Source of the DNA: Trema orientale
Lineage: Eukaryota; Streptophyta; Magnoliopsida; Rosales; Cannabaceae
DNA: 64,000 bases
Direction of reading: 5' to 3'
NCBI GenBank assembly: GCA_002914845.1
Contig: JXTC01000515.1
Coordinates: 128,542-192,541 of the forward strand
The notes beneath the pieces were generated by a model. That model saw only the letters and a program-made list of their open reading frames with translations. It was not told the DNA's origin and did no database searches. A program made the translations under genes and the position numbers. Within the stretch, counting starts at the first letter, position 1. Every line of letters starts with the position of its first letter. This document shows positions 1 through 13,574 of this stretch, one piece after another.

Positions 1-1994
1 AAGATTCCATCCACAAAGCAGAGAAAGATATCGGAGAAGACATGGATGCGTCGTGCTTCCAATAAAGGTAGTTCGCCAAGCTAAGAGAGACAAACACACA
101 GAGTTAGGCATATGTTATTGAGGAATAATACCGCTGGAACATAGAGAGAGATATAATTGAAGAAAGGAGCAAAGATCTTTGCAAAAAAGTAATATGTCAA
201 TTTTGTGACGAAAAAAAAAAAAAAACCCTATGAAACTAAGCTAAAACAAAGAGTGACAGAGAGAAAGATCGGAAAAACTAAAAGAAAGAAAGAGATGAAG
301 GAGAACCAATGAAAGAGAGAGAGCAGTGTTTTCTGGGGGAAAATTTTAATGAGAGATATGGAAAAGTTAGGTGAATAAGTTGGTGATAGTTATTTTAGGA
401 AGTGAAAAAATTCTCTCTCTATTTAGAGTAAGAAAGTTATAAGATTTGAACTAGAAACATTTTGAGGTTTTGAATTAAAAATGTCATTTGGGGTGGAAAG
501 TGGATTAGTTCAGTACATTTTCCTTGAAAAAAATCCCTACGAATTTCTCGATGGCTTACTATATCTTGATTTGGCTTTTGTAGGTCTTTTGGGTTCTTCA
601 CATGTCGCTCAAACAAGTCGAAATTTTTTTATGTCTTTTAATGGGATAATATAAAGGGAAAAAAACCATCGCGTTTAGTGCTTTATATAAAAAAAAAAAA
701 AAAAACTCATACTTTTTCATTTATATCAAATTAAACATTTAATTTGTATTATTTAGTTAAAATTAGGACTTTAATTTGTTGGAAAAGATAATTTTATCCT
801 TTAAACTCATAAAATATATAATAAAATTAATAAATATTGAAACCAATTATTATTGTCTTTTTTTTTGAAAACATAATTTAAATGAAAATAATAATAGTTA
901 CTAAAATAATTTTTTTTATTCTTTTTCTGTTTAACATTTATCTGTTTTAAATAATTTACTCATTTTAGTTTCAATAACAATTATTATTACTTAAAATGAT
1001 TAAAAAAAAAGAAAGGAAAAAGGAGAAATTTTTTTAAAAATTCTTTCCATTCTCTTATTTTTTTTTTCATTTTAAAAACAAAATTAATTATTTTGAATAA
1101 TTTAAACTCTTCAAAAAAATAGAACGAAACGAGAATTTTTTGTCAAATGCTTCTAGAGCTCAGAGCTGTCACTTTTTGCTTTTTGGAATGTCTTCAGTAC
1201 CAAAAAAAGGATTGCTGAACAAATAAAATAATAATTGTTTACTTTGCTGCAATATCAAGTAAATCATTGTACTAAAGTGCAATATAAATAATTCTCTCAA
1301 AAAAAAAAAAAGTGCAATATAAATACTATTCATTGGGGATTAAAAAAAGCAAAGAGAACCATATTCCAACACAGCCAAAGTATATAGGTATAGCAATATA
1401 ATATATCTTATAGTATAACCCCACATGCTCTTTATTCCCACTTTAAATATTCAAATCAAACGGTAAAGTACAAGCACTCCCCCTGGCCTTGCCCTAAGAC
1501 AGGTGTGGAAAAAAAAAAAAAAAAAACGTAAATCTAACTGAGCAGAATACAAATTCGTAATCAAATATGAGAACAAGATTCTTCCTATCCACAACTCTGT
1601 TATTTCACTTAGATCATAATGCCAAGATGTTTCATTGTAAAACCTTGGTCATAATAAGAAATATAAGCAACAGAGAAAACTTTGTAAGCTTCCTATTCGA
1701 ATGTTATTCTTTCCTCATTATAGAAACTTCCCCTATAGATGTAACATATTCCAACTTGTACGTTTACATTTAAAGGTCTTCTAAGCTATTCAACCCCAAC
1801 CCATTTCACTACTTTCCTTCATTTTCCTTCTAAGATCCATCGATTCATATGTTGTCACCATTTATAAGTGCCCATATGAGAGATTTCGATGTACCATGCA
1901 AAACCTATGAATAGTTTTCTGGTTCTGTAGTTGGGTTTCTTTTACACGTACTACAAAGAATCGCAGTCTTCTCGCAGCCGGAGAGTGTTAGATT
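1..1994. other. Upstream region of the ABC transporter gene; possible divergent gene edge
   Basis: No supported gene was found. On the minus strand, bases 1-480 are CT-rich, as plant 5' leaders often are, and an ATG lies at 43 reading leftward off the window (about 14 codons visible). This could be the start of a divergent gene running off the left edge, but the visible piece is too short to identify. From about 650 to 1550 the DNA is AT-rich with several A or T runs and no coding signal. The promoter of the transporter gene should lie in this interval, but I could not place a convincing TATA box. Confidence 0.3.
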
Positions 1995-4900
1995 ATGGCA
2001 ACAGCACTGGCCGGAGGTGGCCTCACGAGGTCGGCCAGTTGGCGAACAACTAGCGCTGATGACAAGTTGAACCGACCGGCGAAGGAGGACGAGGAGGAGC
2101 TGAGATGGGCCGTGATAGAGCGGCTGCCAACCATTGATAGGCTGAAGAAAGGGTTGATAGAGCAATTAACGACGGAAGGGAAGTTAGTTCATAAACCGGT
2201 TGATGTCACAAAGCTTGGGCCTAAAGACAAGAAGCGTTTGATGGAGAGTGTGCTCAAGGTTGCAGAGGAGGATAATGAGAAGTTCTTGAGGAGGCTTAGA
2301 GAAAGGATTGACAGGTTATTGTCTCATTTCCCCTTTTTTTTTCCTTCTATTGGTTGAGTTTCTTTGTTTGGATGCTAAGAAAAGGCGGGAAAATAAGCTT
2401 TGAGATAGACAAGGCAGCAAGTTTGTTTTGAGCTCAATTCAATTGATTAATTACTCTCTTTTTTTTTCATTAATTTCCTTCTTGGAGAACAGGGTGAAAG
2501 TTGAGATTCCTAAAATTGAAGTAAGATTTGAGCATTTATCAATTGAGGGAGATGCATATGTTGGGACCAGAGCACTTCCAACTCTGCTCAATACCACCTT
2601 GAATGCTATTGAGGTACTTCTCTGTTTTGTGATTGTGTGTGTGTGTCTGTGTGTTATTTATTTATTTATTTTCAGTAGTAGAATTTCATTTGCATTTTAT
2701 TTTTCTTGTGGTGTTTCATATAAGTAAAATAATATCTAGAAAAATAAAATGAATTTCTTGGGAGTTGTGGCCATGAGACTTGATTACATCTTTATATCTT
2801 GACATGCATAGGGTATACTTGGACTTGTCAGACTCTCTCCATCAAAGAAAAGGGTTGTCAAGATACTCAAAGATGTGAGTGGAATAGTGAGGCCATCAAG
2901 GTATGTTTAGGGAGTTCTACATATTAGCGATTGTAATTCAATTTCGCACCACATATAGTAATATCTAGATTAGCTTTGTGATTTGATAGCATATAGAAAA
3001 CTCTTTTCTGCAACTTAGCTCAGATTTTTTCCGGTTTTTGTTTCTCAACTTCAAACACATTAATTGTTCATGGACTCTATTTTCAGGTTGACTCTGCTTC
3101 TTGGACCTCCTAGCTCAGGAAAAACAACATTGTTGAAGGCACTAAGTGGAAAACTTGATAATAATCTAAAGGTTTGAATCTCTCTCTCAAGTACTTCTTT
3201 ATGTTTCTCTGAGGGAAAAAAAAATCACTTTTATAATTTTCCATATTTACTTGAGAATATTGGTCTTGATCAGGTAAATGGGAAAGTCACCTATTGTGGC
3301 CATGAGTTTTCAGAATTTGTTCCTCAAAGAACGTGTGCTTATATCAGCCAGCATGATCTTCACTACGGCGAGATGACAGTGCGCGAGACATTGGATTTTG
3401 CTGGACGTTGCCTGGGAGTTGGAGCGAGGTACGAAATATTAGCCGATACATCAAGGCATGAGAAAAAAGAAGGCATTCAACCGGATCCTGATATTGATGC
3501 CTTCATGAAAGCCACTGCAGTGGCTGGTCAGAAAACAAGTTTGATCACAGACTATGTTCTCAAAGTATGTTGTCCATATATGTTAAGCCTTCTTTTTTAT
3601 TATCTCAATCAGAAAGAAAGAAAACCTCATGTTTCTTCAACAGATACTTGGATTGGATATATGCGCCGATATTATGGTTGGGGATGACATGAGAAGAGGT
3701 ATCTCTGGCGGACAGAAGAAGCGTGTGACTACTGGTATGTAACATTTGCATAAAGAACTTCACCACTTTCATGAACATGTTCCAATTATATACAATGGCA
3801 AGATAGATACAGAACTTAGCAATAAGTACTCAAGTTCCTGTACATATTTGATTCCTGTATCATTATAAGCAGTCTATAGAAATGGTAGTACTCACGTAGA
3901 CTATTTAGTCATTGGTAGTCGTAGACATATATTTCCTTTTATCATATTACTTATATAATTGTCATGCTTCTAATTGATTTTACTTTATAGAATTTATTTT
4001 AGAAAGAAAAGAATATGTGATATCCAAAAGGTTTGAAGTAACTAGATCTTTTTTTCTTCTTTCCTTGAGAATTAAATGAGTAAATGTACTTGTTCTTTGT
4101 ATGGATTTGTTGCAGGGGAAATGTTAGTTGGGCCAGCAAAAGCATTTTTCATGGATGAAATATCAACAGGACTGGATAGTTCCACTACATTTCAGATTAT
4201 CAAGTACATGAGGCAGATGGTACAGATTATGGATGTCACAATGATCATATCTCTCTTGCAGCCTGCGCCAGAAACGTTCGACCTTTTCGACGACATTATC
4301 CTACTTTCAGAGGGTCAAATTGTTTACCAAGGTCCACGAGAGAATGTTCTCGAATTTTTCGAACACATGGGCTTCAAATGCCCACAAAGAAAAGGGGTAG
4401 CAGATTTTCTTCAAGAAGTAACTTCCAAGAAGGACCAAGAACAATACTGGTTCAGAGAAAACCAACCTTACAGATACATATCTGTACCTGAGTTTTCCCA
4501 GGCCTTTAACTCTTTTCACATTGGCGAAAGGCTTTTGGAAGATCTAAGAGTACCTTATGATAAGTCCAAAGTCCATCCTGCAGCTCTAGTTAGAGTAAAA
4601 TATGGCATTTCCAATTGGAAACTCTTCAAGGCATGCTTCTCAAGGGAATGGCTGCTGATGAAGCGAAACTCTTTTGTTTACATTTTCAAAACATTTCAGA
4701 TAACAGTCATGGCTGTAATTGCTTTTACTGTGTTCTTAAGAACACAAATGAAAGCCGGAAGGATACAGGATGGAACAAAGTTTTGGGGAGCACTGTTTTT
4801 CAGTCTCATTAATGTCATGTTCAATGGGATGGCAGAACTTGCAATGACGGTCTTCAGGCTTCCGGTGTTCTATAAACAAAGAGATTCATTGTTCTACCCA

Positions 4901-7900
4901 GCATGGGCTTTTGCCCTGCCCATTTGGCTACTTAGAATTCCCATCTCACTAATGGAAGCCGGGATTTGGATAGTTCTAACATATTACACCATTGGTTTTG
5001 CACCTGCTGCCAGTAGGTAAGTGCTAGACTAGAAATTTATTACTTTTAGCTCACATATTTTGTGATTTAGATATCTATTTGCCAATAATTAACCAAGAGT
5101 TATTACTTGGAATTTGATCATATGAAAAGTGAGAGTTCATTTAACCAAAATATTGTTCTTTTTTCAGATTCTTCAAACAATTCTTGGCTTTATTCGGCGT
5201 ACATCAGATGGCTCTCTCTCTTTTCCGTTTCATTGCGGCTGCTGGAAGGACAGAAGTTGTTGCAAACACACTTGGTACCTTTACCTTGCTATTGGTCTTT
5301 GTTCTTGGAGGCTTTATTGTATCCAAAGGTGAGGATTGCTGTCTACTGTCAGTAAATTTTTCATTTCAAAGGTATGCTTCATGATATTTTATTAATCATG
5401 TAAAAGATCTCACAAATCCAAGTTAATATGTTCTTCTCACTTTTAATTTTCCCTTTATCCCTAATCCAAAGAAATGAACCATGAAAGAAATACTTATTCT
5501 CTGATTGCAGATGACATTAAACCATGGATGATTTGGGGATATTATGTTTCTCCTATGATGTATGGACAAAATGCCATTGCTATCAATGAGTTTCTTGATG
5601 ACAGATGGAGCACTGTAAGCGACCAGTCTTAAAAAATCCCTGTAAAATATTTTATTTTGATCTTCATTAAGTTCATATATTATGCCGTCACATAAGCTCA
5701 ATTTGATTATGCCCTTTGTCACAGCCCATAATGGGGTCTAGCCAACCAACAGTTGGGAAGACCCTTCTTAAAGAGAGAGGACTTTTTGTAGATGAATATT
5801 GGTATTGGATTTGCATTGGAGCACTTCTTGGATTTTCTCTTCTTTTCAACGTTCTTTTCATTGCGGCACTGACATTCTTAAAACGTAAGTCTTATGATTT
5901 ATAATGTGGTTTATGTTCTTTTATACGTAGCTATCTCATTTTTCTGTATCCAATCTTAATTTCAGCTTTTGGCGATTCAAAACCTGTAGTCACAGATGAA
6001 GACTCTGAAAATCATACTAAGAAATCCAATTCGGAAGGTTGGTGATTGTGCTAAATGTAGATCTCATCTTTCTTCATGATCCTTTTTCTTTTTGCCTCTT
6101 TTATGCTTCCTGATAGCATGTCAACATCACATTAACTCAAAGCTGAAATTCCAAAAGAAGGTATTAGAGATAATGAAAGAACTAAACAAAATACTTAGAT
6201 TACACAAAGAAGATCATCCATTGCATGATATGTGGCTCCTCAATAAGCTGGATCAGAGCAAATAGCAAACTTGAATGCTGCCGAAAACTATAACTAATAA
6301 ACAAAATGCTAAGAAAAGTCATGTGCTTTTCTCTATTCATTTGGTGTCACATCCTTCATTCTTCTTATCACATTGTACCACAAATGACTCTCAACATTTC
6401 ATAACGCATGCCATAAAGTTTTCCTATGATATCTCTATATATAAGTTTTAATTTGGCTGTAGAAAATGCTGGAGAGAATGCTGTGAACAAGAAAATAGGA
6501 CTGGTTTTGCCTTTTCAGCCCCTATCACTTGCTTTTGACCATGTAAATTACTATGTAGATATGCCTGCGGTGAGTGACTTTCTCCAATAAGGACTTAAAT
6601 TACAGCCACCTTTGAACATATCTATGTCATATTGTTAGCTTATGCAAATTCAGGTTCTATATGATTCAGAGTCTCATATTAGAAGAGTTCAAGAAAATAT
6701 TTTTTCTACTAAAAACTTTGATTTAAATAGTCCCGCGTGTAAACTTTGTTTTTTGTATGCTTTCTTCTTTTTTCTTTTTTCCCCCAATATAATCAGGAAA
6801 TGAAGAGTCAAGAAAACAGACTGCAACTGCTAAGAGATGTAAGTGGTGCCTTCAGACCAGGTGTTCTAACTGCACTAATGGGAGTCAGCGGTGCCGGAAA
6901 GACCACCCTGATGGATGTCTTAGCAGGAAGAAAGACTGGTGGCTACATAGAAGGAAGTATAAGCATTTCTGGCTACCCAAAGAACCAAGCTACATTTGCT
7001 CGAATTAGTGGTTATTGTGAACAGAATGACATCCATTCGCCATATGTTACCGTCTATGAATCTCTATTATACTCTGCATGGTTGCGTCTTGCTTCAGATG
7101 TGAAGAAGGAAACTCGCAAGGCAAGTTACTCAATTTAAGACTATGCATGAGAAAACCTTATGCTTTCTATTGAGAATTTTTAAGTACTATCGGCTGCTGA
7201 CCTTGTCATGTCGCTGTGGAGATTATGTTAAATAGGAGAAACTGAAAAAAGTGAAAATGGAGTTTGATCTGAATTTTGTTTACTTTACACTTGCAGATGT
7301 TTGTTGAAGAAGTCATGGAGCTAATTGAGCTCAAGTCATTGAGAAATGCTTTAGTTGGACTTCCGGGAGTTAATGGTCTAACAACAGAACAGAGAAAGAG
7401 GCTCACTATTGCAGTAGAGCTGGTTGCTAATCCTTCCATCATCTTCATGGATGAGCCGACGTCAGGCCTTGATGCCAGAGCTGCTGCAATTGTTATGAGA
7501 ACGGTGAGAAACACGGTGGACACAGGTCGAACTGTTGTATGCACAATTCACCAACCAAGCATTGATATCTTTGAAGCTTTTGATGAGGTATGCTCACATA
7601 GATTCTAATTATTGGTACTTTTCTGAATGTGACAACAATTACTTCTCTATTATGTTGTATGTCTTTATGATGTCTATTTCATCTCAATCTTATTTCCTTT
7701 TGCAGCTACTCTTGATGAAAAGAGGAGGTCAAGTTATTTATGCTGGACCTCTTGGTCACCGTTCTCAAAAGCTTGTCGAATATTTTGAGGTTAGACTTCA
7801 TATTCGGAACATTTTCCTTGAGTTGCAACAGATGAAAGTCATGTCCTTCCTAGGTAGCAAACATGTTCCTGTTTCGACATCAAATTCCTCCTTTTAACTA

Positions 7901-10239
7901 TTTAATTCATTTTAACTGCAAAATTTCTAGAATGTATGCAATGGAAAAAGAAATGTAAAAGTCAAATCTTAGAACCGAGGGGCTTTGAAGAATTTCACTC
8001 AAAACATCGAACTATCTAAGACGTTGCCTAATGCCTAAAACTTCTTGCAGGCTATTCCGGGGGTTTCCAAGATCAAAGAGGGGTATAATCCTGCTACATG
8101 GGTCCTAGAGGTAAGCTCTAATGCGGTGGAGGCTCAACTTGGCATTGATTTTGCACAAGTTTATGCCAACTCTGACCTCTATCGGTAAGTAACTTTCCTC
8201 ACCATACTGTTTTTAACCGCCTCAATTAATCTATTTCTCCATACATTCTGATTGTTTTTCCTTTTTCTTTTGTTCATTTCTTTTCAACTTTTCAGGAGAA
8301 ATGAGGAGCTTATCAAGCAGTTAAGCACTCCACAACCAGGATCAAAGGATCTTTATTTTCCCACTAAATACTCTCAAAGCTTTATGACTCAGTGCAAAGC
8401 TTGTTTTTGGAAACAACACTGGTCATACTGGAGGAATTCGCATTACAATGCTATCCGGTTCTTCATGACAATTGTTATTGGAATTTTGTTTGGAGTAATC
8501 TTCTGGGGCAAAGGAAACAAGATGTAAGTCAAGTTCTTTATTTCGACTTCAGAGGAAAAAGAAAAAAATGTTCTTCATTTTGTAGCAAACTTCTATATGG
8601 TCATGTAAATGTCTGTTTTGGTCATTAATTATTAGTCATGATATCATAATTAGTTTGCTCTACATTCGAACATAGTACCATAACGAAGTTTCCGTACTCG
8701 TATTTTTCGTCTAGACAAAAGCAACAAGACTTGATTAATCTGCTGGGGGCTACTTATTCTGCTGTGCTTTTCCTTGGAGCCACAAATACTTCAGCTGTGC
8801 AATCTGTTGTTGCAATCGAAAGAACAGTCTTCTATCGCGAGAGAGCAGCCGGAATGTATTCTGAATTGCCTTATGCATTTGCTCAGGTAAGAAACAAGTC
8901 CATGTACCAATTTTTATGTCACACTCTGTCCTCTCAAACTAATTGAAATAGTCTATATGATCTTTGCATTACTAATGTATACAAATGCGTATTTTTATGT
9001 TGCATTCAGGTGGCTATAGAAACCATTTATGTTGCAATTCAAACCTTGGTCTATTCTCTTCTACTATATTCCATGATTGGGTTCCAATGGAACGTGGACA
9101 AGTTCTTCTATTTCTATTACTTTATTTTTATGTGCTTCACCTACTTCTCCATGTATGGGATGATGGTGGTTGCACTGACTCCTGGCCATCAAATTGCTGC
9201 CATTGTCATGTCCTTCTTTCTGAGCTTTTGGAACTTGTTTTCCGGCTTCCTCATCCCCAGACCGGTATGTAAACTTCAATTCCATTATGATCAAAATAAA
9301 GTCAAGAAGATTATAGCACTACAATCCACCCAAAAAAAAAAAAAAAGACGAAATGCAAAATTAATGAAGAGAAGCACATTCACCCCTAATTAAGTTATAT
9401 CAAAATAACACCCTCTACTAAAGTTAAGACTCGAGATCTTTGATTGTCTATGTGTACTATCTAGTGGTTTGTAAAAAGACCAAGAAACCTTAAGTATATT
9501 TTCCTAATTGAAAACTTGGAAGATCAAGTTATATATTAATCCAAGAATTAAGTTAGTTTCCAAATTGAATTGGCAAGTATTTTTGGGTATTTAAAGTTAA
9601 CCTTTACGTTTGAACCAGAAAAAGGTAGTACTGGTGACAAAAGCCTTGTATAAACAATTTTCGTCGAATAGTAAAGAGTATATTTTGACAAAATTAGAAG
9701 ATGTTAATCCCTTTTAATAATTGTTAAGATTCTAGAACTGTTGAAAAATCAGAGCAAACATTTTGAGTAAAAATTTGAAAAAAAATACTCTGAATATTCT
9801 TCATTATTGTTTATGAATAATTAAGAGTGCGTTTGGTACAAGATTCGAATCTTATACCAAACGCACCCTAGGGAACCAATTAACAGATAACAATCATATA
9901 GTCAAAAGAGAAAAGTGAAAGATAAAAAATTTAAATCTTTGCTCAGTATTTTTCTACATATAATTGCAGCTAATTCCCATATGGTGGAGGTGGTACTACT
10001 GGGCTTCACCAGTAGCATGGACAATTTATGGCATTTTCACGTCCCAAGTTGGTGACAAAAAAACTCTACTAGAAATTCCTGGAGCAGCACCAAAGGCTGT
10101 GGATGAGTTCCTCAAGGAATTTCTGGGTTTTGACTATGACTTTCTTGTATATGTAGTACTTGCACATGTTGGTTGGGTCCTTCTCTTCTTTTTGGTCTTT
10201 GCTTACGGCATCAAGTTCCTCAACTTCCAGAGGAGATAG
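1995..10239 (+). CDS. Full-size ABCG (PDR-type) ABC transporter, 20 exons, about 1419 aa
   Basis: Plasma-membrane exporter of the plant pleiotropic drug resistance family, which moves hydrophobic metabolites, hormones or toxins using ATP. Exons by splice sites and frame: 1995-2314, 2493-2613, 2812-2900, 3087-3171, 3274-3564, 3644-3734, 4116-5016, 5168-5328, 5511-5614, 5725-5884, 5966-6037, 6463-6569, 6797-7120, 7297-7587, 7706-7789, 8051-8184, 8296-8523, 8715-8886, 9010-9264, 9970-10239. The order is NBD1-TMD1-NBD2-TMD2. NBD1 has Walker [10 protein letters not shown] (183-191), signature ISGGQ (322-326) and Walker B FFMDE (343-347). NBD2 has Walker [10 protein letters not shown] (863-871), the divergent signature LTTEQ (970-974) usual for PDRs, and Walker B IIFMDE (990-995). 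The length matches the family norm (about 1420-1450) and the frame stays open across all junctions, so the gene looks intact. The N-terminus and linker resemble the ABCG29/35/36 (PDR1/7/8-like) group, but I cannot assign an orthologue or substrate. The start is the first ATG in frame with the conserved N-terminal region. Confidence 0.96.
7121..7296 (+). other. GC-AG intron (intron 13) of the ABCG gene
   Basis: The 5' splice site reads AAG|GCAAGT, so it begins with GC instead of GT; the acceptor is TTGCAG at 7291-7296. The frame from exon 13 (ending ...ETRK) into exon 14 (MFVEEVM...) is kept only with this GC donor. The nearby GT four bases downstream would shift the frame. The extended match around the donor is the usual compensation seen in GC-AG introns. 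Confidence 0.85.
9825..9868. repeat. 44-bp near-perfect palindrome, minimal foldback MITE, in ABCG intron 19
   Basis: The sequence reads almost identically on both strands around the centre AAGATTCGAATCTT. Its ends (GTGCGTTTGGTA and its complement) match the terminal repeats of the longer foldback elements at 11021-11159 and 15877-16035. It therefore looks like a stripped-down member consisting only of the terminal repeats. It lies in the largest intron of the transporter gene and does not touch the splice sites. Confidence 0.7.
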
Positions 10240-10885
10240 AAAAGAAACTTTCTTGTGCATTGAAATATCTGATTTTTAATTTTTTGAAGCATAATATTGT
10301 ACTCAGTTAAAGGTGGAGCAGAAATATTATTTGCCTCTTCATTTGTTTTTCTTTTTTTGTGATCAATCAGAGTCAGTGATTTGGGAAAATGCTAAACGTC
10401 ACTTGCATTGCATGTGATACTTAGACACACAAATAGTCGTGTAGGGTATTGAATTTAAGAAGATAATGTGTAAAGTTTTTAAATGTGGATTTTAGGCGTA
10501 AGGAATACTTTTTCATAAGAGTTATTTCCCCACTCAACTTGAAGTTTGTTAACAAGCTTATACGCCAAATTACCTCCAAGATAAAAAAAAATAAAAAAAT
10601 AAAAAGTCAACAAATTACAATTTTATTGAATTTCCAGAATAAATAAAATTGTGTAACTATTTGGATAATAACGATCATATTTATAGCTGAATTAGTGTCT
10701 GAAACTGAAAATAATAAAGCAGAGGAAATAGGTTTAAAATTTTTCCTGATAATTTAGAAAACAAAATAGAATCATCCAAATATACTATATCAATTCATGA
10801 TAATCCTGTAGAAGTCTAAGACTATAGGAAAACTGAAAAATTTTAAACATTCGTGTCTTCCTATTTATTCTCTTCATTGTCGATT

Positions 10886-10945
10886 AATTCGGTATGGGGA
10901 CACCATTTCTTGATCAATTCGGTATGGGGACACCATTTCTTGATC
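10886..10945. repeat. Perfect tandem duplication of a 30-bp unit
   Basis: The unit starting AATTCGGTATGGGGACACC and ending CTTGATC occurs twice head to tail without a mismatch (10886-10915 and 10916-10945). It is a local slippage or repair duplication, and the identity of the copies indicates a recent event. Confidence 0.9.
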
Positions 10946-11020
10946 AGTTTTGAGAAATCTTTCAGAACATTAAGAAAGACTCCTCTTTCTTCTTTTTCTT
11001 GAATCTAATTTAGAAAACTA

Positions 11021-11159
11021 GGGGCGTGTTTGTTATAGAATTCAAATCCTATTCTTCAAATCCAGAAACAGCTTTTATATAGAAAGATCCTTTCAACTTT
11101 CTATATAAAAACTGTTTCTGGATTTGAAGAATATGATTCGAATTCTCTACCAAACACCC
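11021..11159. mobile_element. Foldback MITE, copy of the GGGCGCGTTTGG family
   Basis: The two halves are long inverted repeats, with arms containing CAAATCCAGAAACAG and its complement and ends GGGGCGTGTTTG / CCAAACACCC. The sequence corresponds to the element at 15877-16035 but is more diverged between arms. It has no coding capacity. The short target site and the GTTTGG-type ends suggest a PIF/Harbinger (Tourist-like) origin; the class is an inference. Confidence 0.8.
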
Positions 11160-12979
11160 TAGATGACTCATTTTCCTTCTCTTGGAATATTGGAAACATA
11201 AACAAGGCTAGATGGAGTCTTGTATGTGCCTAGCACTAGGACAATCGACCATAGCCGATTCTCTCTCATTCTTTCTCAATAATGGGCGTATGGCCTTCGT
11301 TCTCTCTTTCTTAGTGTTTTTACATGTAAGGCAGAGAATAGTCTATCTAATTATCTGACACTCACAAGCAATAGTCAATCTAATTATGTGTAATTATGTG
11401 ACACTCACATAACTATATAGTGAGCTTGGTTATTTCTCATGTTGGCCCTACTTAACAGTTTAAGTATCCATGCATTCAGATCATAGTCCAAGTAGAATTC
11501 AGTTATCTTTAATTAATTGACCAATGGGAAAATTTAAATTTATATGGTAAAGTTCTAAAAAAATTGAAAAGTCTTAGATTTTCAAACAATTTTTTCAATT
11601 TTGTGAAAAATCCGAATTATTAGAAAAATACAATTTTTAAAATATTTAGAAACATATCATTTTTTTTAACTAATTGATGAGGTCCTCAAGGTAATTGGTC
11701 AAGTTACTTAAGGTACTTTGACTAGTTACCTCAAGTAATTCTTAGCTACCCCAATTAACTTGATTAGTTACCTCGAATACCTTTAAAAAATACCAAATTT
11801 TATAAAATAGTATTTTTCTATATAGTTTTTAAAAGTGATATTTTTTTGAAAACATCCAAGATTTTCAAATGTTCGAGCCCCATCCGAGATTTTTCAATTA
11901 TTTAGATTATGGGCCAGAATTTTTGTCAGAAGTCCTTAATAGTTAGACTTTGTTAATAGGGAACCTAGTAGATCTAAATATTCTAGGTTCCATTGGATCA
12001 GGTAACAATCATTGTAATCAATTCTTAATTACAATAGGCCACGTATTAGTTTGAAAATGATCGCATTGGAAGAATATGAACTTTAAAACTTCTAAAATGA
12101 ATAAAGCTCATAGTAAACATTTTAACCTATTTATGTTAATTTAAGGAAAAATGACGTGTAGTACGGTACTTTACAGAATAAAGCCTCAAATACGGTCTTT
12201 TGTCTTAACTTATTTTGATACGGAGCATTTTAGATAAAATGCCACTTTATTCCCTTCTTAATCCTATTTCACACTTCAAAACAAAATCGTTCCAGCAAAG
12301 CGATCATCGTCGTCCTTAATAGATCTCCAGTGCTAGCCAATCCTCACAACTGGCCAATTCTCTCCCCTTGCCGCCAATCTCTGTTTCGATCTTTTGTCCT
12401 ATCATTGTCAATCCTCTATTTAGATTTCTATTCAACATCTCCTTGTCTAAAGGTGAATTTTATACTTTTGAAGAATTAGAACTGGTATAATTTTATTTTA
12501 ATTTGATTATCTTTCTATTATCAGAATTAATTGGATTCAAATTTTCTTGGTTTGGTACTGTAGTTGTTGAAGTTCTGTTTCTCCATAGTGATTTTAGGCA
12601 CTCTTGCTTGCAATATTTACCTATTTATTATATATTACTCACGTGAATTCTTCTAATAAGTAATTCTTTATTGCTCATTATTAGTCAAGAAATTTGTATG
12701 ATATTTCAATAATATAACCATAAATATCTCATATCAATGAGACATAAATGAACAAACTTCATAATATAGAATTTATTAACATCAAACAGATATAAATAGT
12801 TAATAACGTTAAATTAATAATCAACTTTATAAGATATTATCATAATAATTGCTAGTAGAAGTATGAGCATTAATCTGGGAAAGCAATATTGGGAAGCAAT
12901 AAAATAGATTCTTAAGTATTTGAGAGAAATTATAGAATCATGAGAAAATAAGACTCAAATGTACAAGGCTATGTTGATG

Positions 12980-13126
12980 AAGTGGGTTGGCTCACTATAA
13001 GAGTACTACTATCTGGGATCTCGGTTCTAAGTTCGAGTCACATCGTGGGTAGGCGTGAAAACTTATAATCTGTAATGGGGTGGAGGTCATAAGTTAAGCC
13101 TTACTTAAAAAAAAAAAAAAAAAGTC
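12980..13126 (+). mobile_element. tRNA-derived SINE (short copy)
   Basis: The 5' part carries a box-A-like segment (TGGCTCACTATAAG) and a box-B-like segment (GGTTCTAAGTTCGAGTC), the internal pol III promoter of tRNA-derived SINEs, and the element ends in an A run. It is flanked by an 18-bp target duplication with one mismatch (12962-12979 and 13127-13144). The same family occurs at 33123-33339 on the other strand. The insertion interrupts the copia remnant. Confidence 0.88.
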
Positions 13127-13272
13127 TACAAGGTTATGTTGATGCTGACATAGCTAGTGATATATACAACAGGAAGAGTGCTCAATAGTATGTATAAATG
13201 TTGGGCGATATAGTAGTTAGTTCGGTCTCTAAGTTATTACAGATAGTTGCATATATACGACATGAAGAGTAC

Positions 13273-13574
13273 TGACGCAGCAGAATGGAAGAAATTACGC
13301 CAAATCCATGGCAAAAAGGAGGTGAAGACCTCAAAGCTCAAAGAGCGTTCTGTATTCTCAATATTCTAAGTCTTTAAAATCTAATTACAATATCAAAACA
13401 TCAAGCTTATGTAGCTGCAGTGGAAACGAACCTAGAAACAAAGGCCCAAGGTTCTAATATTGAAAGATACCTATGGCCCAAACATTACAAGGCCCAATAG
13501 ACCAAACTAGCAACTACAAATATTATAAGAAAATGACAAATAACAAAACCATCCAACACTAAGCTCCTACATCA
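13273..13574 (-). repeat. LTR of the gag-only element (3' LTR in element orientation)
   Basis: This 302-bp direct repeat is near-identical to 15602-16065 apart from the MITE in the latter. It is preceded by the target duplication GAGTAC. Because it lacks the MITE, it preserves the empty version of that insertion site. Confidence 0.88.

Larger units (their letters stand above)
10240..12849. other. Intergenic region downstream of the ABCG gene
   Basis: No coding sequence was recognised. The first few hundred bases should hold the 3' UTR and poly(A) region of the transporter. The interval contains a 30-bp tandem duplication and a foldback MITE, both listed separately. The rest is AT-rich DNA in which I see nothing else. 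Confidence 0.5.

Noticed and set aside
1905-2165. Minus-strand open frame overlapping the first ABCG exon
   Set aside because: It is a shadow of the conserved exon on the other strand; the + frame has the family signature and proper splice sites.
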